In this document: in pieces, positions 1 through 6,098 of the stretch | Layout: every line of letters starts with the position of its first letter | Position numbering within the stretch: position 1 is the stretch's first letter | Source of the DNA: Oscillospiraceae bacterium | GTDB taxonomy: Bacteria > Bacillota > Clostridia > Oscillospirales > Ruminococcaceae | Reading direction: 5' to 3' | DNA length: 13,557 nt | Assembly: GCA_030527085.1 (NCBI GenBank) | Contig: JAUNBN010000015.1 | Span: forward strand, 1 to 13,557 | Made by a program: the position numbers and the translations under genes | The notes under the pieces: model-generated | The model's database searches: none | Told to the model about the DNA's origin: nothing | What the model saw: only the letters and a program-made list of their open reading frames with translations

Positions 1-802
1 TGGGGAGCTGATAAATGAGGCGGGCTATGCCGAGGTTGTCGTAGGAAACGACGGAGCGCTCGGTGTCGAAGACCTTGCCCACGTCGAGAGCTACCTGCGC
101 GTCCTTAAAGGAGCCAGCCAGCTCCTTTATGCCCGTTACCACGGTGCCTATGCCGACGACGGCCCTTATATAGTGCTCGCTCTCGAGGGTATCGACTATG
201 GAGCGCGCGAGGTTGTCAATGTCCTTCGAGTCTATGCCGGGGCGTATCTCCTTGACTATCACGGTGTCCGACTCGCTGATATTAAAGACAAAGTCCTTCT
301 GCTTCTCCGGGAAGAGGCCGGAGAGAATGTCGAGCACGGGTATTTCCCCGCCCGGGCTCACCCTGACGAGCAGCACGACGCGCGTGACGTCGCCCTGAAA
401 ATGCAGCTCACGGGCCTTTGCGAATACGTCGCCGGGCAGGATGTTGTCGAGCACCACATTTTTTATGAAGTTGGCCTTGTCGTATTTCTCATCGAAAAAC
501 TGCTTTACGTTCGTCAGCGCTATGACCGTCATCGCCGCATAGCGCGCCGCGGGCTCGTCCGTGCCCTCGACAAAGACGATGAACTCGGGCTTGAGATCCT
601 CCCCGGCGTACTGGTAGGTATAGCCCTCGGAGTGCAGCGCCCCGCCCGAGGGTATCTCGGCCGGAAGCCCGCTCTTAACAAGGCCTATCTGCGAAAGGTC
701 GCTGCAGGCGACGACCGTTCCGGTTTCGTCCGCAACGCCCACCGTTCTGTCCACCGCGTCCTTCATCTGGTATACGATGCCCTGAAACAATCTGTTAGAC
801 AT
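1..802 (-). CDS. CdaR/PucR-type transcriptional regulator, N-terminal part (runs off the left edge)
   Basis: The minus strand is open from an ATG at 802 to the window edge, giving 267 residues without a stop. The start is set by a GAGGGGGA Shine-Dalgarno sequence about 7 nt upstream. The N-terminus (residues 1-105) reads like the sensory part of Firmicutes CdaR/PucR-family proteins, with MSNRLFQ, a 'DRTVGVADETGTVVACS' stretch and an amphipathic 'QMKDAV' helix. Residues about 135-250 resemble the degenerate GGDEF-like middle domain of this family, including the 'DAQVALDVGKVF' helix before 'SYDNLGIARLIYQLP'. Family members normally end in a helix-turn-helix DNA-binding domain; that part lies outside the window. 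No membrane segment is seen, so it should be cytosolic. It is transcribed away from the DUF4830 gene. The ligand and target genes cannot be told from this sequence. Confidence 0.8.
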   Translation of the reverse strand, partial: MSNRLFQGIVYQMKDAVDRTVGVADETGTVVACSDLSQIGLVKSGLPAEIPSGGALHSEGYTYQYAGEDLKPEFIVFVEGTDEPAARYAAMTVIALTNVKQFFDEKYDKANFIKNVVLDNILPGDVFAKARELHFQGDVTRVVLLVRVSPGGEIPVLDILSGLFPEKQKDFVFNISESDTVIVKEIRPGIDSKDIDNLARSIVDTLESEHYIRAVVGIGTVVTGIKELAGSFKDAQVALDVGKVFDTERSVVSYDNLGIARLIYQLP

Positions 803-844
803 TTTAAAGTCCCCCTCAGAACCCTTGAGCTTTGGTAATAATCA

Positions 845-860
845 CTAATTGTCTAATTGT
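845..860. repeat. Tandem octamer CTAATTGT x2
   Basis: Two perfect, abutting copies of CTAATTGT (845-852 and 853-860) lie in the predicted 5' leader of the CdaR-like gene, about 25-40 bp downstream of its -10 box. They could be a binding site for the regulator itself or a chance AT-rich repeat; nothing in the sequence decides. Confidence 0.4.
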
Positions 861-888
861 GCGGCTTCGACCGCAAATATATATATAC

Positions 889-917
889 ATATTACACAAA
901 GTAAAACAATTTTGCAA
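889..917 (-). promoter_or_regulatory. Promoter of the CdaR/PucR-like gene
   Basis: On the minus strand a -35 TTGCAA (912-917) and a -10 TAATAT (889-894) are separated by exactly 17 bp in an AT-rich island. Transcription would start near 882 and give a leader of about 80 nt. The leader carries a small GC-rich stem (TGCGG/CCGCA, 860-875) and two tandem CTAATTGT octamers (845-860). Confidence 0.65.
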
Positions 918-1095
918 CAGTATTATACAAAATTTTCAGGTCTTCGCTGTGCAAAATTCAGCATTTACCTTGCGAAAGCTCGCTGCAGGGGCCTTTGAGG
1001 GAGATTGTTCTTGGTCAAAATGACAAGGGCCGCTCCCGCCGAAAACCGGGCTCAGTGACGCGCTCTCGCCGTGAAATCGCCCGGCTCAAAAACGC

Positions 1096-1130
1096 AAAAG
1101 CCCGGCAGTATACCGACTGTGCGCTTTTTT
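1096..1130 (+). terminator. Imperfect terminator-like hairpin
   Basis: Plus strand: AAAAGC, CAGT, a six-base loop, ACTG, then GC followed by six T. The two stem segments are separated by an asymmetric internal loop (CCGG against TGC), so the hairpin is weak. No gene reads into it on the plus strand, so its role is unclear; it may be a remnant. Confidence 0.3.
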
Positions 1131-1277
1131 CACTGTATCCCCCCGCCGAAAACTCGCGGCCCTGCTGAAATCATAGGGGTTACGGCATAAAAACTGAGCT
1201 TTTGTTTTAAAAGACGTAATTTTGCGGGCAGCGGGGAGCATATATATTAACACTCAAAATATCGAAAGGGTGTATAT

Positions 1278-1868
1278 ATGTATTCGGCTTCGGTGGGAAA
1301 GCGGCAGATAAAAAAGACGCTCGCAATAATAGTCGGCGTAGCGGTGTTGGCCGCCGCCGGCATAGCTATAGCCAAGGGCGGCAAAAAGGATGAGGGCGCG
1401 GCGCCGGGCGCCAGCGACGAGCAGCGCGTGAGCTACCTGCTCGAGAGGGGCATACAGACGGATTTGCAGAGCACGGTGGCCCAGGTGCGCGTCCCCGAGG
1501 AGTTCGACGAGCGCTTCACAGAGTATAACGAAATGCTCAAGGCCGACGGCTTCGACCTCGAGCCGCTGCGCGGGGAGAACGTCTTGAAATGCAGCTACAG
1601 CGTCACAAATTCCGGCGCGCCGCAGGGCCTTAAAGCAATCCTGCTCGTAAAGGACGGCGTAATAGCGGGCGGGCATATAGTAAACGAGGGCACGGGCGAG
1701 CTCTTCCCCTTGAGCTATTTCGGCTCCTCAGGCGGCAGTTCGGGCGATGGGGCCGAGGAGGACGAGGAGACCGCGCAGGAGACTCTGCTGCCCGAGCCGC
1801 AGGCGGCGCAGGGGGAGGAAGAAGCACAGCTCGAGGAAATACCCGCCTCCGCCTTTCCTACAGATTAA
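1278..1868 (+). CDS. Membrane-anchored DUF4830 domain protein
   Basis: 196-residue protein starting at an ATG 7 nt after a GAAAGGG ribosome binding site. Residues 1-10 are basic, and residues 14-32 form one hydrophobic segment that should anchor the protein with its C-terminal part outside the membrane. Residues about 47-147 match my recollection of the DUF4830 family: an 'RVSYLLERGI' helix, then 'VPEEFDERFTEYNEMLK', then 'GFDLEPLRG', and a closing strand pair 'AILLVKDGVIAGGHI'. The family occurs in many Clostridia and has no established function. The tail (about 150-190) is a low-complexity Gly/Ser then Glu/Gln-rich, strongly acidic stretch. The gene converges on rpsI and shares its terminator. 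It is monocistronic here, so the context gives no functional clue. Confidence 0.75.
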   Translation: MYSASVGKRQIKKTLAIIVGVAVLAAAGIAIAKGGKKDEGAAPGASDEQRVSYLLERGIQTDLQSTVAQVRVPEEFDERFTEYNEMLKADGFDLEPLRGENVLKCSYSVTNSGAPQGLKAILLVKDGVIAGGHIVNEGTGELFPLSYFGSSGGSSGDGAEEDEETAQETLLPEPQAAQGEEEAQLEEIPASAFPTD

Positions 1869-1917
1869 AGGCTTCACAGAAAGGCCGGGGTTTAAAACGC
1901 GGCTGATAATGCTTCCC

Positions 1918-1977
1918 GCAAGCCTCGAAACGCTTGCTGAAACGCAGATAATTAACCCATTTCCCCGAAATTAACCC
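1918..1977. repeat. Small inverted repeat and paired AATTAACCC direct repeats
   Basis: Between the DUF4830 gene and the rpsI terminator there is a 6-bp inverted repeat GCAAGC/GCTTGC (1918-1923 and 1932-1937, 8-nt loop). It is followed by two perfect 9-bp direct repeats AATTAACCC at 1950-1958 and 1969-1977, 19 bp apart start to start. No T-run follows the inverted repeat. The function is unknown. Confidence 0.4.
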
Positions 1978-2027
1978 CTATAAATGAGAATAAACTAACA
2001 CAGCCAGTTTCTAACCCTTACAAAAGC

Positions 2028-2063
2028 AAAAACCCCGAAATCTGCGAATTTCCGGGGTTTTTT
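2028..2063. terminator. Bidirectional intrinsic terminator shared by rpsI and the DUF4830 gene
   Basis: A-run, CCCCG, AAAT, a short loop, ATTT, CCGGGG, then six T. Left and right arms pair with a single bulged C, and the stem is flanked by A on one side and T on the other, so it reads as a terminator on both strands. It lies 17 nt beyond the rpsI stop and about 160 nt beyond the plus-strand gene. Confidence 0.85.
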
Positions 2064-2079
2064 GGCATTTTGAGGCAGA

Positions 2080-2478
2080 TTAGCGCTTGCTGAACTGGGG
2101 CGCGCGGCGAGCGGCTTTAAGACCGTACTTCTTGCGCTCCTTCATTCTGGGGTCGCGCGTGAGGTAGCCCGCCTTCTTGAGCGCGGGGCGGAGGTTCTCG
2201 TCGAACTGGAGCAGGGCGCGGGCTATGCCGTGGCGTATTGCGCCCGCCTGTCCGGCAACGCCGCCGCCGGTCACGTTGACAACGATGTCGAACTTGCCGT
2301 TGTTTTCCGTGAGCTCCAGGGGCTGGCGGACTATGAGCTTGAGGGTTTCGAGCCCGAAGTAATCGTCGATATCGCGCTTGTTTATCGTTACCGCGCCGCT
2401 GCCGTTATAAAGGCGCACGCGAGCGACGGAGGACTTTCTGCGTCCCGTTCCGTAGAAAAATGGCCTGGTCTCGTACAT
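2080..2478 (-). CDS. rpsI: 30S ribosomal protein S9
   Basis: 132 residues, full length for bacterial S9. The N-terminal 'FYGTGRRKSSVARVRL' motif, the central glycine-rich 'VTGGGVAGQAGAIRHGIARAL' region (interrupted here for brevity by its own length limits) and the basic tail ending 'RRAPQFSKR' are diagnostic; in the family the C-terminal SKR reaches toward the P-site tRNA. It is the second gene of the rplM-rpsI pair, 18 nt after the rplM stop. The Shine-Dalgarno AAAGGAG overlaps the end of rplM and is 10 nt from this ATG. A closer ATG, 2 nt from the SD, opens only a two-codon frame (ATGGAATAA) that overlaps the true start out of frame. Confidence 0.97.
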   Translation of the reverse strand: MYETRPFFYGTGRRKSSVARVRLYNGSGAVTINKRDIDDYFGLETLKLIVRQPLELTENNGKFDIVVNVTGGGVAGQAGAIRHGIARALLQFDENLRPALKKAGYLTRDPRMKERKKYGLKAARRAPQFSKR

Positions 2479-2496
2479 TATTCCATCGCTCCTTTC

Positions 2497-2925
2497 TTAA
2501 GCCTCGTAGGGCTGCGGCTGCTGCGCAGCGTTTTTGTGTTCGGCGCCCTTATAGACGCGCAGGCGGGTGAGCGCCTTGCGGCCCAGCGTCGTGTCGGGGA
2601 GCATTCCCTTGACCGCGAGCTTCATCGCGAAATCGGCGCGCTCCTTCATGAGCTTGTCGTAGCGGGTGGCCTTGAGGCCGCCTATCCAGCCGGAGTGGCG
2701 GTAGTAGTGCTTCTGGGTGAGCTTCGCGCCCGTGAGCACGGCCTTTTCGCAGTTGATTACGATAACGTGGTCGCCGCAGTCTACATTGGGCGTAAAGCTG
2801 GGCTTGTTCTTGCCGCGAAGCAGGTTGGCGGCCTTGACGGCCGTGCGCCCAAGCGGGACGCCGGCGGCGTCAATGATATACCACTTGCGCTCTACCTCGG
2901 CAGGCTTTTGCATGGTAGTGGACAT
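2497..2925 (-). CDS. rplM: 50S ribosomal protein L13
   Basis: 142 residues, the usual length. The sequence has the typical 'RKWYIIDAAGVPLGRTA' opening, 'LLRGKNKPSFTPNVDCGDHV' and 'KGMLPDTTLGRKALTRLRVY'. The ATG at 2925 follows GGGAGGAAACA, a strong Shine-Dalgarno with 5 nt spacing. L13 is an early-assembly 23S rRNA-binding protein. It is first of a two-gene operon with rpsI and has its own promoter and a structured leader. In Bacillus-type genomes this pair usually follows truA and the ecf genes close to rplQ; here about 4.9 kb with two unrelated genes lies between rplQ and rplM. Confidence 0.97.
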   Translation of the reverse strand: MSTTMQKPAEVERKWYIIDAAGVPLGRTAVKAANLLRGKNKPSFTPNVDCGDHVIVINCEKAVLTGAKLTQKHYYRHSGWIGGLKATRYDKLMKERADFAMKLAVKGMLPDTTLGRKALTRLRVYKGAEHKNAAQQPQPYEA

Positions 2926-2948
2926 TGTTTCCTCCCTGAAAGTGCTAT

Positions 2949-2964
2949 GCCGCGCTGGCGCGGC
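2949..2964 (-). promoter_or_regulatory. GC-rich leader hairpin upstream of rplM (candidate L13 leader)
   Basis: The predicted 5' leader of rplM-rpsI (about 80 nt) contains a perfect 7-bp stem GCCGCGC/GCGCGGC with a 2-3 nt loop, starting 10-15 nt upstream of the Shine-Dalgarno. Autoregulatory L13 leaders are known in Firmicutes, and the position fits such an element. I cannot confirm a match to the known leader consensus by eye. Confidence 0.45.
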
Positions 2965-3011
2965 TCTGCTCTGAGTAAAAATGAGGCGCTCGAATTTACG
3001 CGCCGAGTTGT

Positions 3012-3041
3012 ATTATAGCTCTCGCGCGGTCTGCCTGTCAA
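3012..3041 (-). promoter_or_regulatory. Near-consensus promoter of rplM-rpsI
   Basis: Minus strand: a perfect -35 TTGACA (3036-3041) and a perfect -10 TATAAT (3012-3017) with an 18-bp spacer. The stretch upstream (3042-3065) is A/T-rich, as expected for an UP-like element. Transcription should start near 3005, leaving an 80-nt leader. This means rplM-rpsI is driven independently of the main ribosomal operon. Confidence 0.9.
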
Positions 3042-3183
3042 TAATTTTTACTCAAAATTTTAATTTGTCTTGAGAGAACTTCGTTTTTCTTCGTATTTCT
3101 CCTGAATGCTCCCGAAAGCTCGCGGGCTATTTTCGCGCAGGTGTCCGGCGAACCCAAAAGCGCCCGGCTTCTTCCTTTTGCCC

Positions 3184-5730
3184 TTACAGCTTCTTTACCG
3201 TCATAATGAGCTTGGAGTGCGTGGGCTCGCAGTAGTAGAAGGCGGCCTCGCGCTCGCCGTCGCTCAGGCGGTAGCGGTAGCTGTAGCTGCCGCCCGTTTC
3301 CTCCATGCGGCGAACTACCGTTTCCAGAGCGGCCTTGTTGTAATATTCCTCCCTCTCCTCTTCAACTACAAAGATATCCCTTATTTCGGCGGTAACCTCG
3401 TTGAAGTCGGCGCGCGAGGGCACGCTGTGGCTGTTCGAGCCGACATTTGTAAAGAGCTCGTACTCGCCCGTGTCCGTATAGAGCACGCAGACATATTCAA
3501 AGCTGCGCGAGGTAATCTGCTCAAGGAGCCTCGCCATGCGCAGGGCCTCGCGCTGGGTGTTCTTTTCGTCCTCTATATTGTTGGCGAAGGTGATTTGGCA
3601 AACGTCCTCATTCTCGCTGGCGAAGACGACATGCGTCCTCGTCCAGCGGTAGACTCCATCGTCTCCCATCTGGCGGCCCTCATGGGTCACGGACCGCTCG
3701 CCGCGCGCGTGCGCCTCAAACAGGCATTGACGGCTGAAGGCGTTTAAAAAGGAAGCCCTGTCCTCGGGATGGAAGGTGCTCGCTCCGGTATCTATCAGCT
3801 CGTCAAAATTGCCGTAATCGGCGGCGGCGTGGGAGGCGAAAGAGTCGTATTCCAGCATATAATAGCTGTTCTTCGTCAGGTTGGCGGAGATGATAAGGGG
3901 ATAGAGTGCGGAGAGCGCCATAAGGAGCTTGCCGTAGTCCGAGTTCTCCTGCCAGTGGACGTCGGCCAGCGTTGTCCTCGTCGGGGGCTGGTACTTGAAG
4001 TCCTTTCGCTCCATTTCGGGCGTATAGAAGGCAAAGCTGTTTTTTCCTCCGCGCTTGACGTGGTAGAGCGCGAGGTCGGCCTGACGGTAGAGCGTGTCGA
4101 AATCGCTGCCGTCCGAAAAACTGAAGGAGACGCCGATGCTGCAGCGAACTCTCGCCTCGTTTTTCGAGCCCACCCTCAGCTCTGAAACCTTCTTTAAAAA
4201 GGCGTTTATTGCGCCGCGAAGTCCGGCCTTGCTCTGAATATCCGCCAGCAGAGCTATAAACTCGTCGCCGCCGCTGCGGCAGAGTATGTCGCCCGGCCTG
4301 AAATGCGCTCGCATCGCCTCGGCTATGCCCTCGAGTGCCCTGTCGCCCTCCATATGGCCAAGGCTGTCGTTTATGTTTTTGAGGTCGTCCAGGTCTATCA
4401 TCAAAAGGGCGCAGCGCCTGCCTCCCGCGAGGGTCTCGTTAATGAGTCTCTCGCCCGTAGCGCGGTTGTAAAGCCCGGTCATGCCGTCGTGCTCGGCCAG
4501 GCGGCGGCTCTCGCTTTCGCGCTCCTTTTCCTCGCTAATATCGATTACACTGGTAAAGACCTTTATATGCTTGCTGTAGGGGTCGGCGACCATCTGCTTG
4601 CCGCAGTGTATCCAATGCGTGGCGCCGTCCTTAAACACGGCGGGAAACTCGGCCTTGCACTTGCTGACCCCCGCTGCGAACTGCTCAATAAGCCTCTCGC
4701 GCGAAAAGAGCTTTGCGGCCCTTTGCGCGTCGGCCTCGCTGAAATAGAGCTCCCTCAGCCTTTCGACAGCCTCGCTGTAGGGTTGGCCCTCCTTTAGAGG
4801 TATCAGGTCGAGGTGGGAGCCTCCCGTTTTTTCTATACGGTCGTTGTCGAGGTCGGCCTCGTAATAGAGAACATTCTCCTTTGAGTTGCTGTCTACGCTC
4901 TGCTTGTAACGCGCGTAGGCCAGCTCGCGCTCGTGGGTATCGCTAATATCCAAAAAGCTTATAAGCGCCGAGGCCGGAGCTTCCCCATCTCTGGGTATAA
5001 GGCTGTATCTCACCTCGAACCAGCGCGGCTCGCCGTTGGAGGCGGTAATGCGCAGCCTTGTCTCGCCCTCGGGCTTGCCCGAATAAATATCGGCGAGCAC
5101 GGCCTTGAGCTGAGCCCTGCTCTCCTCCAGCACGCAGCCCTGAAAGTCCGGTCGGTCGAGCCCCCGGCAAAAGGAGGGCAGTAGGTTGAGGTCGCTTTTC
5201 GTAAGGTCTATGGAGCGAAGCGCGCCCGAGGCGAGGTCGAGGCTGTAGACCGCGCGGTTTGAATGCTCGGCCACAAGCCGCATCAGCCGCTCGCTGTCGC
5301 GCAGCGCTTCGTTTTCGCTCAAGAGCCTTCTCTCGTTCCGGGAGCCGTCCCTCTGCTCCATAAAATGGCAGTAGCCCCAAACGGTGCCGCCCTCCTCCTT
5401 CACCGTCAGCACTCTGTCCAGAGCCAAACGCGGGCCCTTTTTCTTGTGTATATAGCCGTACTCGAGCTCCGCGCTCTCGGCCATCCTTTCGAGCACGGCG
5501 AACTCGACGCTTATACGCTCCCTGTCCGAGGGGCAGACAAAGGCGGGAACTCCCTCCGGCGTGAGACGCAGCAGCTCCTCGCGCGTATAGCCTGTAATAG
5601 CGCAGAGCCCCTCGCTCACAAAGTCCACGCAGCGGGGTTCTGTAAGACGCAGGCGGTATATTCCGGCAGGAAAGCTGTTGAGAAATGCTTTGGCTTTTTC
5701 GAAGGCCTCCGTATTTAAAAGCGGAGTCAT
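3184..5730 (-). CDS. PAS-PAS-PAS-GGDEF diguanylate cyclase with an extra C-terminal PAS-like domain
   Basis: 848 residues from the ATG at 5730, which has AAAGGGAG 6 nt upstream. The frame stays open upstream to 5970, but that extension is encoded by intergenic repeat DNA and crosses a promoter candidate, so I reject it. PAS-like domains lie at about residues 20-130, 150-265 and 280-400; the junctions 'FLDISD' and 'SVIDISE' are typical PAS ends. The GGDEF domain (about 408-572) looks active: 'HDGMTGLYNR' at 414-423, 'IDLDDLKNIND' at 445-455, SGGDEF at 486-491, and the product-inhibition motif RxxD (R478-D481) correctly placed five residues before GGDEF. About 275 further residues follow, with another PAS-like sensor (about 605-725). 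No transmembrane segment is seen, so the protein should be cytosolic and make c-di-GMP from two GTP. It is divergent from the membrane protein gene. The signals sensed are unknown. Confidence 0.9.
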   Translation of the reverse strand: MTPLLNTEAFEKAKAFLNSFPAGIYRLRLTEPRCVDFVSEGLCAITGYTREELLRLTPEGVPAFVCPSDRERISVEFAVLERMAESAELEYGYIHKKKGPRLALDRVLTVKEEGGTVWGYCHFMEQRDGSRNERRLLSENEALRDSERLMRLVAEHSNRAVYSLDLASGALRSIDLTKSDLNLLPSFCRGLDRPDFQGCVLEESRAQLKAVLADIYSGKPEGETRLRITASNGEPRWFEVRYSLIPRDGEAPASALISFLDISDTHERELAYARYKQSVDSNSKENVLYYEADLDNDRIEKTGGSHLDLIPLKEGQPYSEAVERLRELYFSEADAQRAAKLFSRERLIEQFAAGVSKCKAEFPAVFKDGATHWIHCGKQMVADPYSKHIKVFTSVIDISEEKERESESRRLAEHDGMTGLYNRATGERLINETLAGGRRCALLMIDLDDLKNINDSLGHMEGDRALEGIAEAMRAHFRPGDILCRSGGDEFIALLADIQSKAGLRGAINAFLKKVSELRVGSKNEARVRCSIGVSFSFSDGSDFDTLYRQADLALYHVKRGGKNSFAFYTPEMERKDFKYQPPTRTTLADVHWQENSDYGKLLMALSALYPLIISANLTKNSYYMLEYDSFASHAAADYGNFDELIDTGASTFHPEDRASFLNAFSRQCLFEAHARGERSVTHEGRQMGDDGVYRWTRTHVVFASENEDVCQITFANNIEDEKNTQREALRMARLLEQITSRSFEYVCVLYTDTGEYELFTNVGSNSHSVPSRADFNEVTAEIRDIFVVEEEREEYYNKAALETVVRRMEETGGSYSYRYRLSDGEREAAFYYCEPTHSKLIMTVKKL

Positions 5731-5803
5731 AAGCGGCTCCCTTTCTCCCAGATTTGACGAAAAGCCCGGCGCTGATGATAAAGCGCTAGGCAGGTTTTGT
5801 AAT

Positions 5804-5832
5804 ATGATATCAGATTTTATGGATTTTGAAAA
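5804..5832 (-). promoter_or_regulatory. Candidate promoter of the diguanylate cyclase gene
   Basis: Minus strand: -35 TTTTCA (5827-5832), 17-bp spacer, -10 TATCAT (5804-5809), in an AT-rich patch that contrasts with the GC-rich surroundings. The leader to the ATG at 5730 would be about 65-70 nt. The -10 is good and the -35 is mediocre. Confidence 0.5.
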
Positions 5833-5883
5833 GCCCTTTGCTCTGCGGGGAGTATCCCGCGTGGATTCTCCACTGTCTTTCAG

Positions 5884-5938
5884 CCGCCGAAGGGCGGAGG
5901 AGTACGGCATCTCACACGCTTTCGGGCCGCTGCCCGCC
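5884..5938. repeat. 55-bp repeat, copy 1
   Basis: This copy matches 5976-6030 at 53 of 55 positions; the only difference is GA versus AG at 5897-5898. It opens with a CCGCC-GAAG-GGCGG mini-hairpin (5884-5897) and ends with a CGGGC-CGCT-GCCCG mini-hairpin. The two copies are 92 bp apart. A weaker similarity of roughly 16 in 22 bases continues past each copy, so the original unit may have been about 78 bp. It looks like a dispersed intergenic element, but only two copies are visible here. Confidence 0.85.
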
Positions 5939-5975
5939 CCTTCAACTGCCGATTGCGCGGAAATCACCATACTCC

Positions 5976-6030
5976 CCGCCGAAGGGCGAGGGAGTACGGC
6001 ATCTCACACGCTTTCGGGCCGCTGCCCGCC
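5976..6030. repeat. 55-bp repeat, copy 2, with an 11-bp stem-loop
   Basis: Second copy of the 55-bp repeat. Its left boundary extends into a strong stem-loop at 5970-5996: TACTCCC and CGCC pair with GGCG and GGGAGTA around a GAAG loop, with one bulged A. Copy 1 lacks the outer left arm. The element ends about 12 bp before the -35 box of the candidate promoter for the membrane protein gene. Confidence 0.85.
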
Positions 6031-6041
6031 GCCTTATGCTG

Positions 6042-6070
6042 TTGAATGCGCGGCGCGCTTGTGCTATTCT
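6042..6070 (+). promoter_or_regulatory. Candidate promoter of the membrane protein gene
   Basis: Plus strand: -35 TTGAAT (6042-6047), 17-bp spacer, -10 TATTCT (6065-6070), giving a leader of about 22 nt before the ATG at 6099. Each box matches the consensus at four of six positions. Confidence 0.4.
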
Positions 6071-6098
6071 TTTAGAAACGTGTTTTGGAGAAGCGCCG

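Larger units (their letters stand above)
803..1277. other. 475-bp intergenic region between divergent genes
   Basis: This stretch separates the minus-strand CdaR-like gene from the plus-strand DUF4830 gene. The AT-rich half (840-960) holds the minus-strand promoter. The GC-rich half (1000-1150) has no convincing ORF or tRNA; its only structure is an imperfect terminator-like hairpin near 1096-1130. An AT-rich patch just before 1278 contains a weak plus-strand promoter candidate (-10 TATATT at 1243-1248 with a poor -35 around 1220). Confidence 0.6.

Noticed and set aside
173..838. Plus-strand open frame of 221 codons
   Set aside because: It is the antisense shadow of the CdaR/PucR-like gene; the minus-strand translation has recognisable family sequence, a ribosome binding site and a promoter.
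2230..3018. Plus-strand open frame of 262 codons
   Set aside because: Antisense to rpsI and rplM and running through their promoter; long shadows are expected in GC-rich coding DNA.
3042..3183. Terminator after the diguanylate cyclase gene
   Set aside because: Only weak bulged GC stems without a T-run were found, so read-through toward rplM cannot be excluded and no terminator is called.
3106..3747. Plus-strand open frame of 213 codons, and several other plus-strand frames up to 5.7 kb
   Set aside because: All lie antisense to the diguanylate cyclase and have no family resemblance or convincing ribosome binding site.
5731..5970. 80-residue N-terminal extension of the diguanylate cyclase
   Set aside because: It is encoded by repeat copy 1 and an AT-rich promoter-like patch; the ATG at 5730 has a well-placed AAAGGGAG.
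5826..6098. 91-residue N-terminal extension of the membrane protein
   Set aside because: It runs through both repeat copies; the ATG at 6099 has its own ribosome binding site and starts a protein with a normal first membrane segment.
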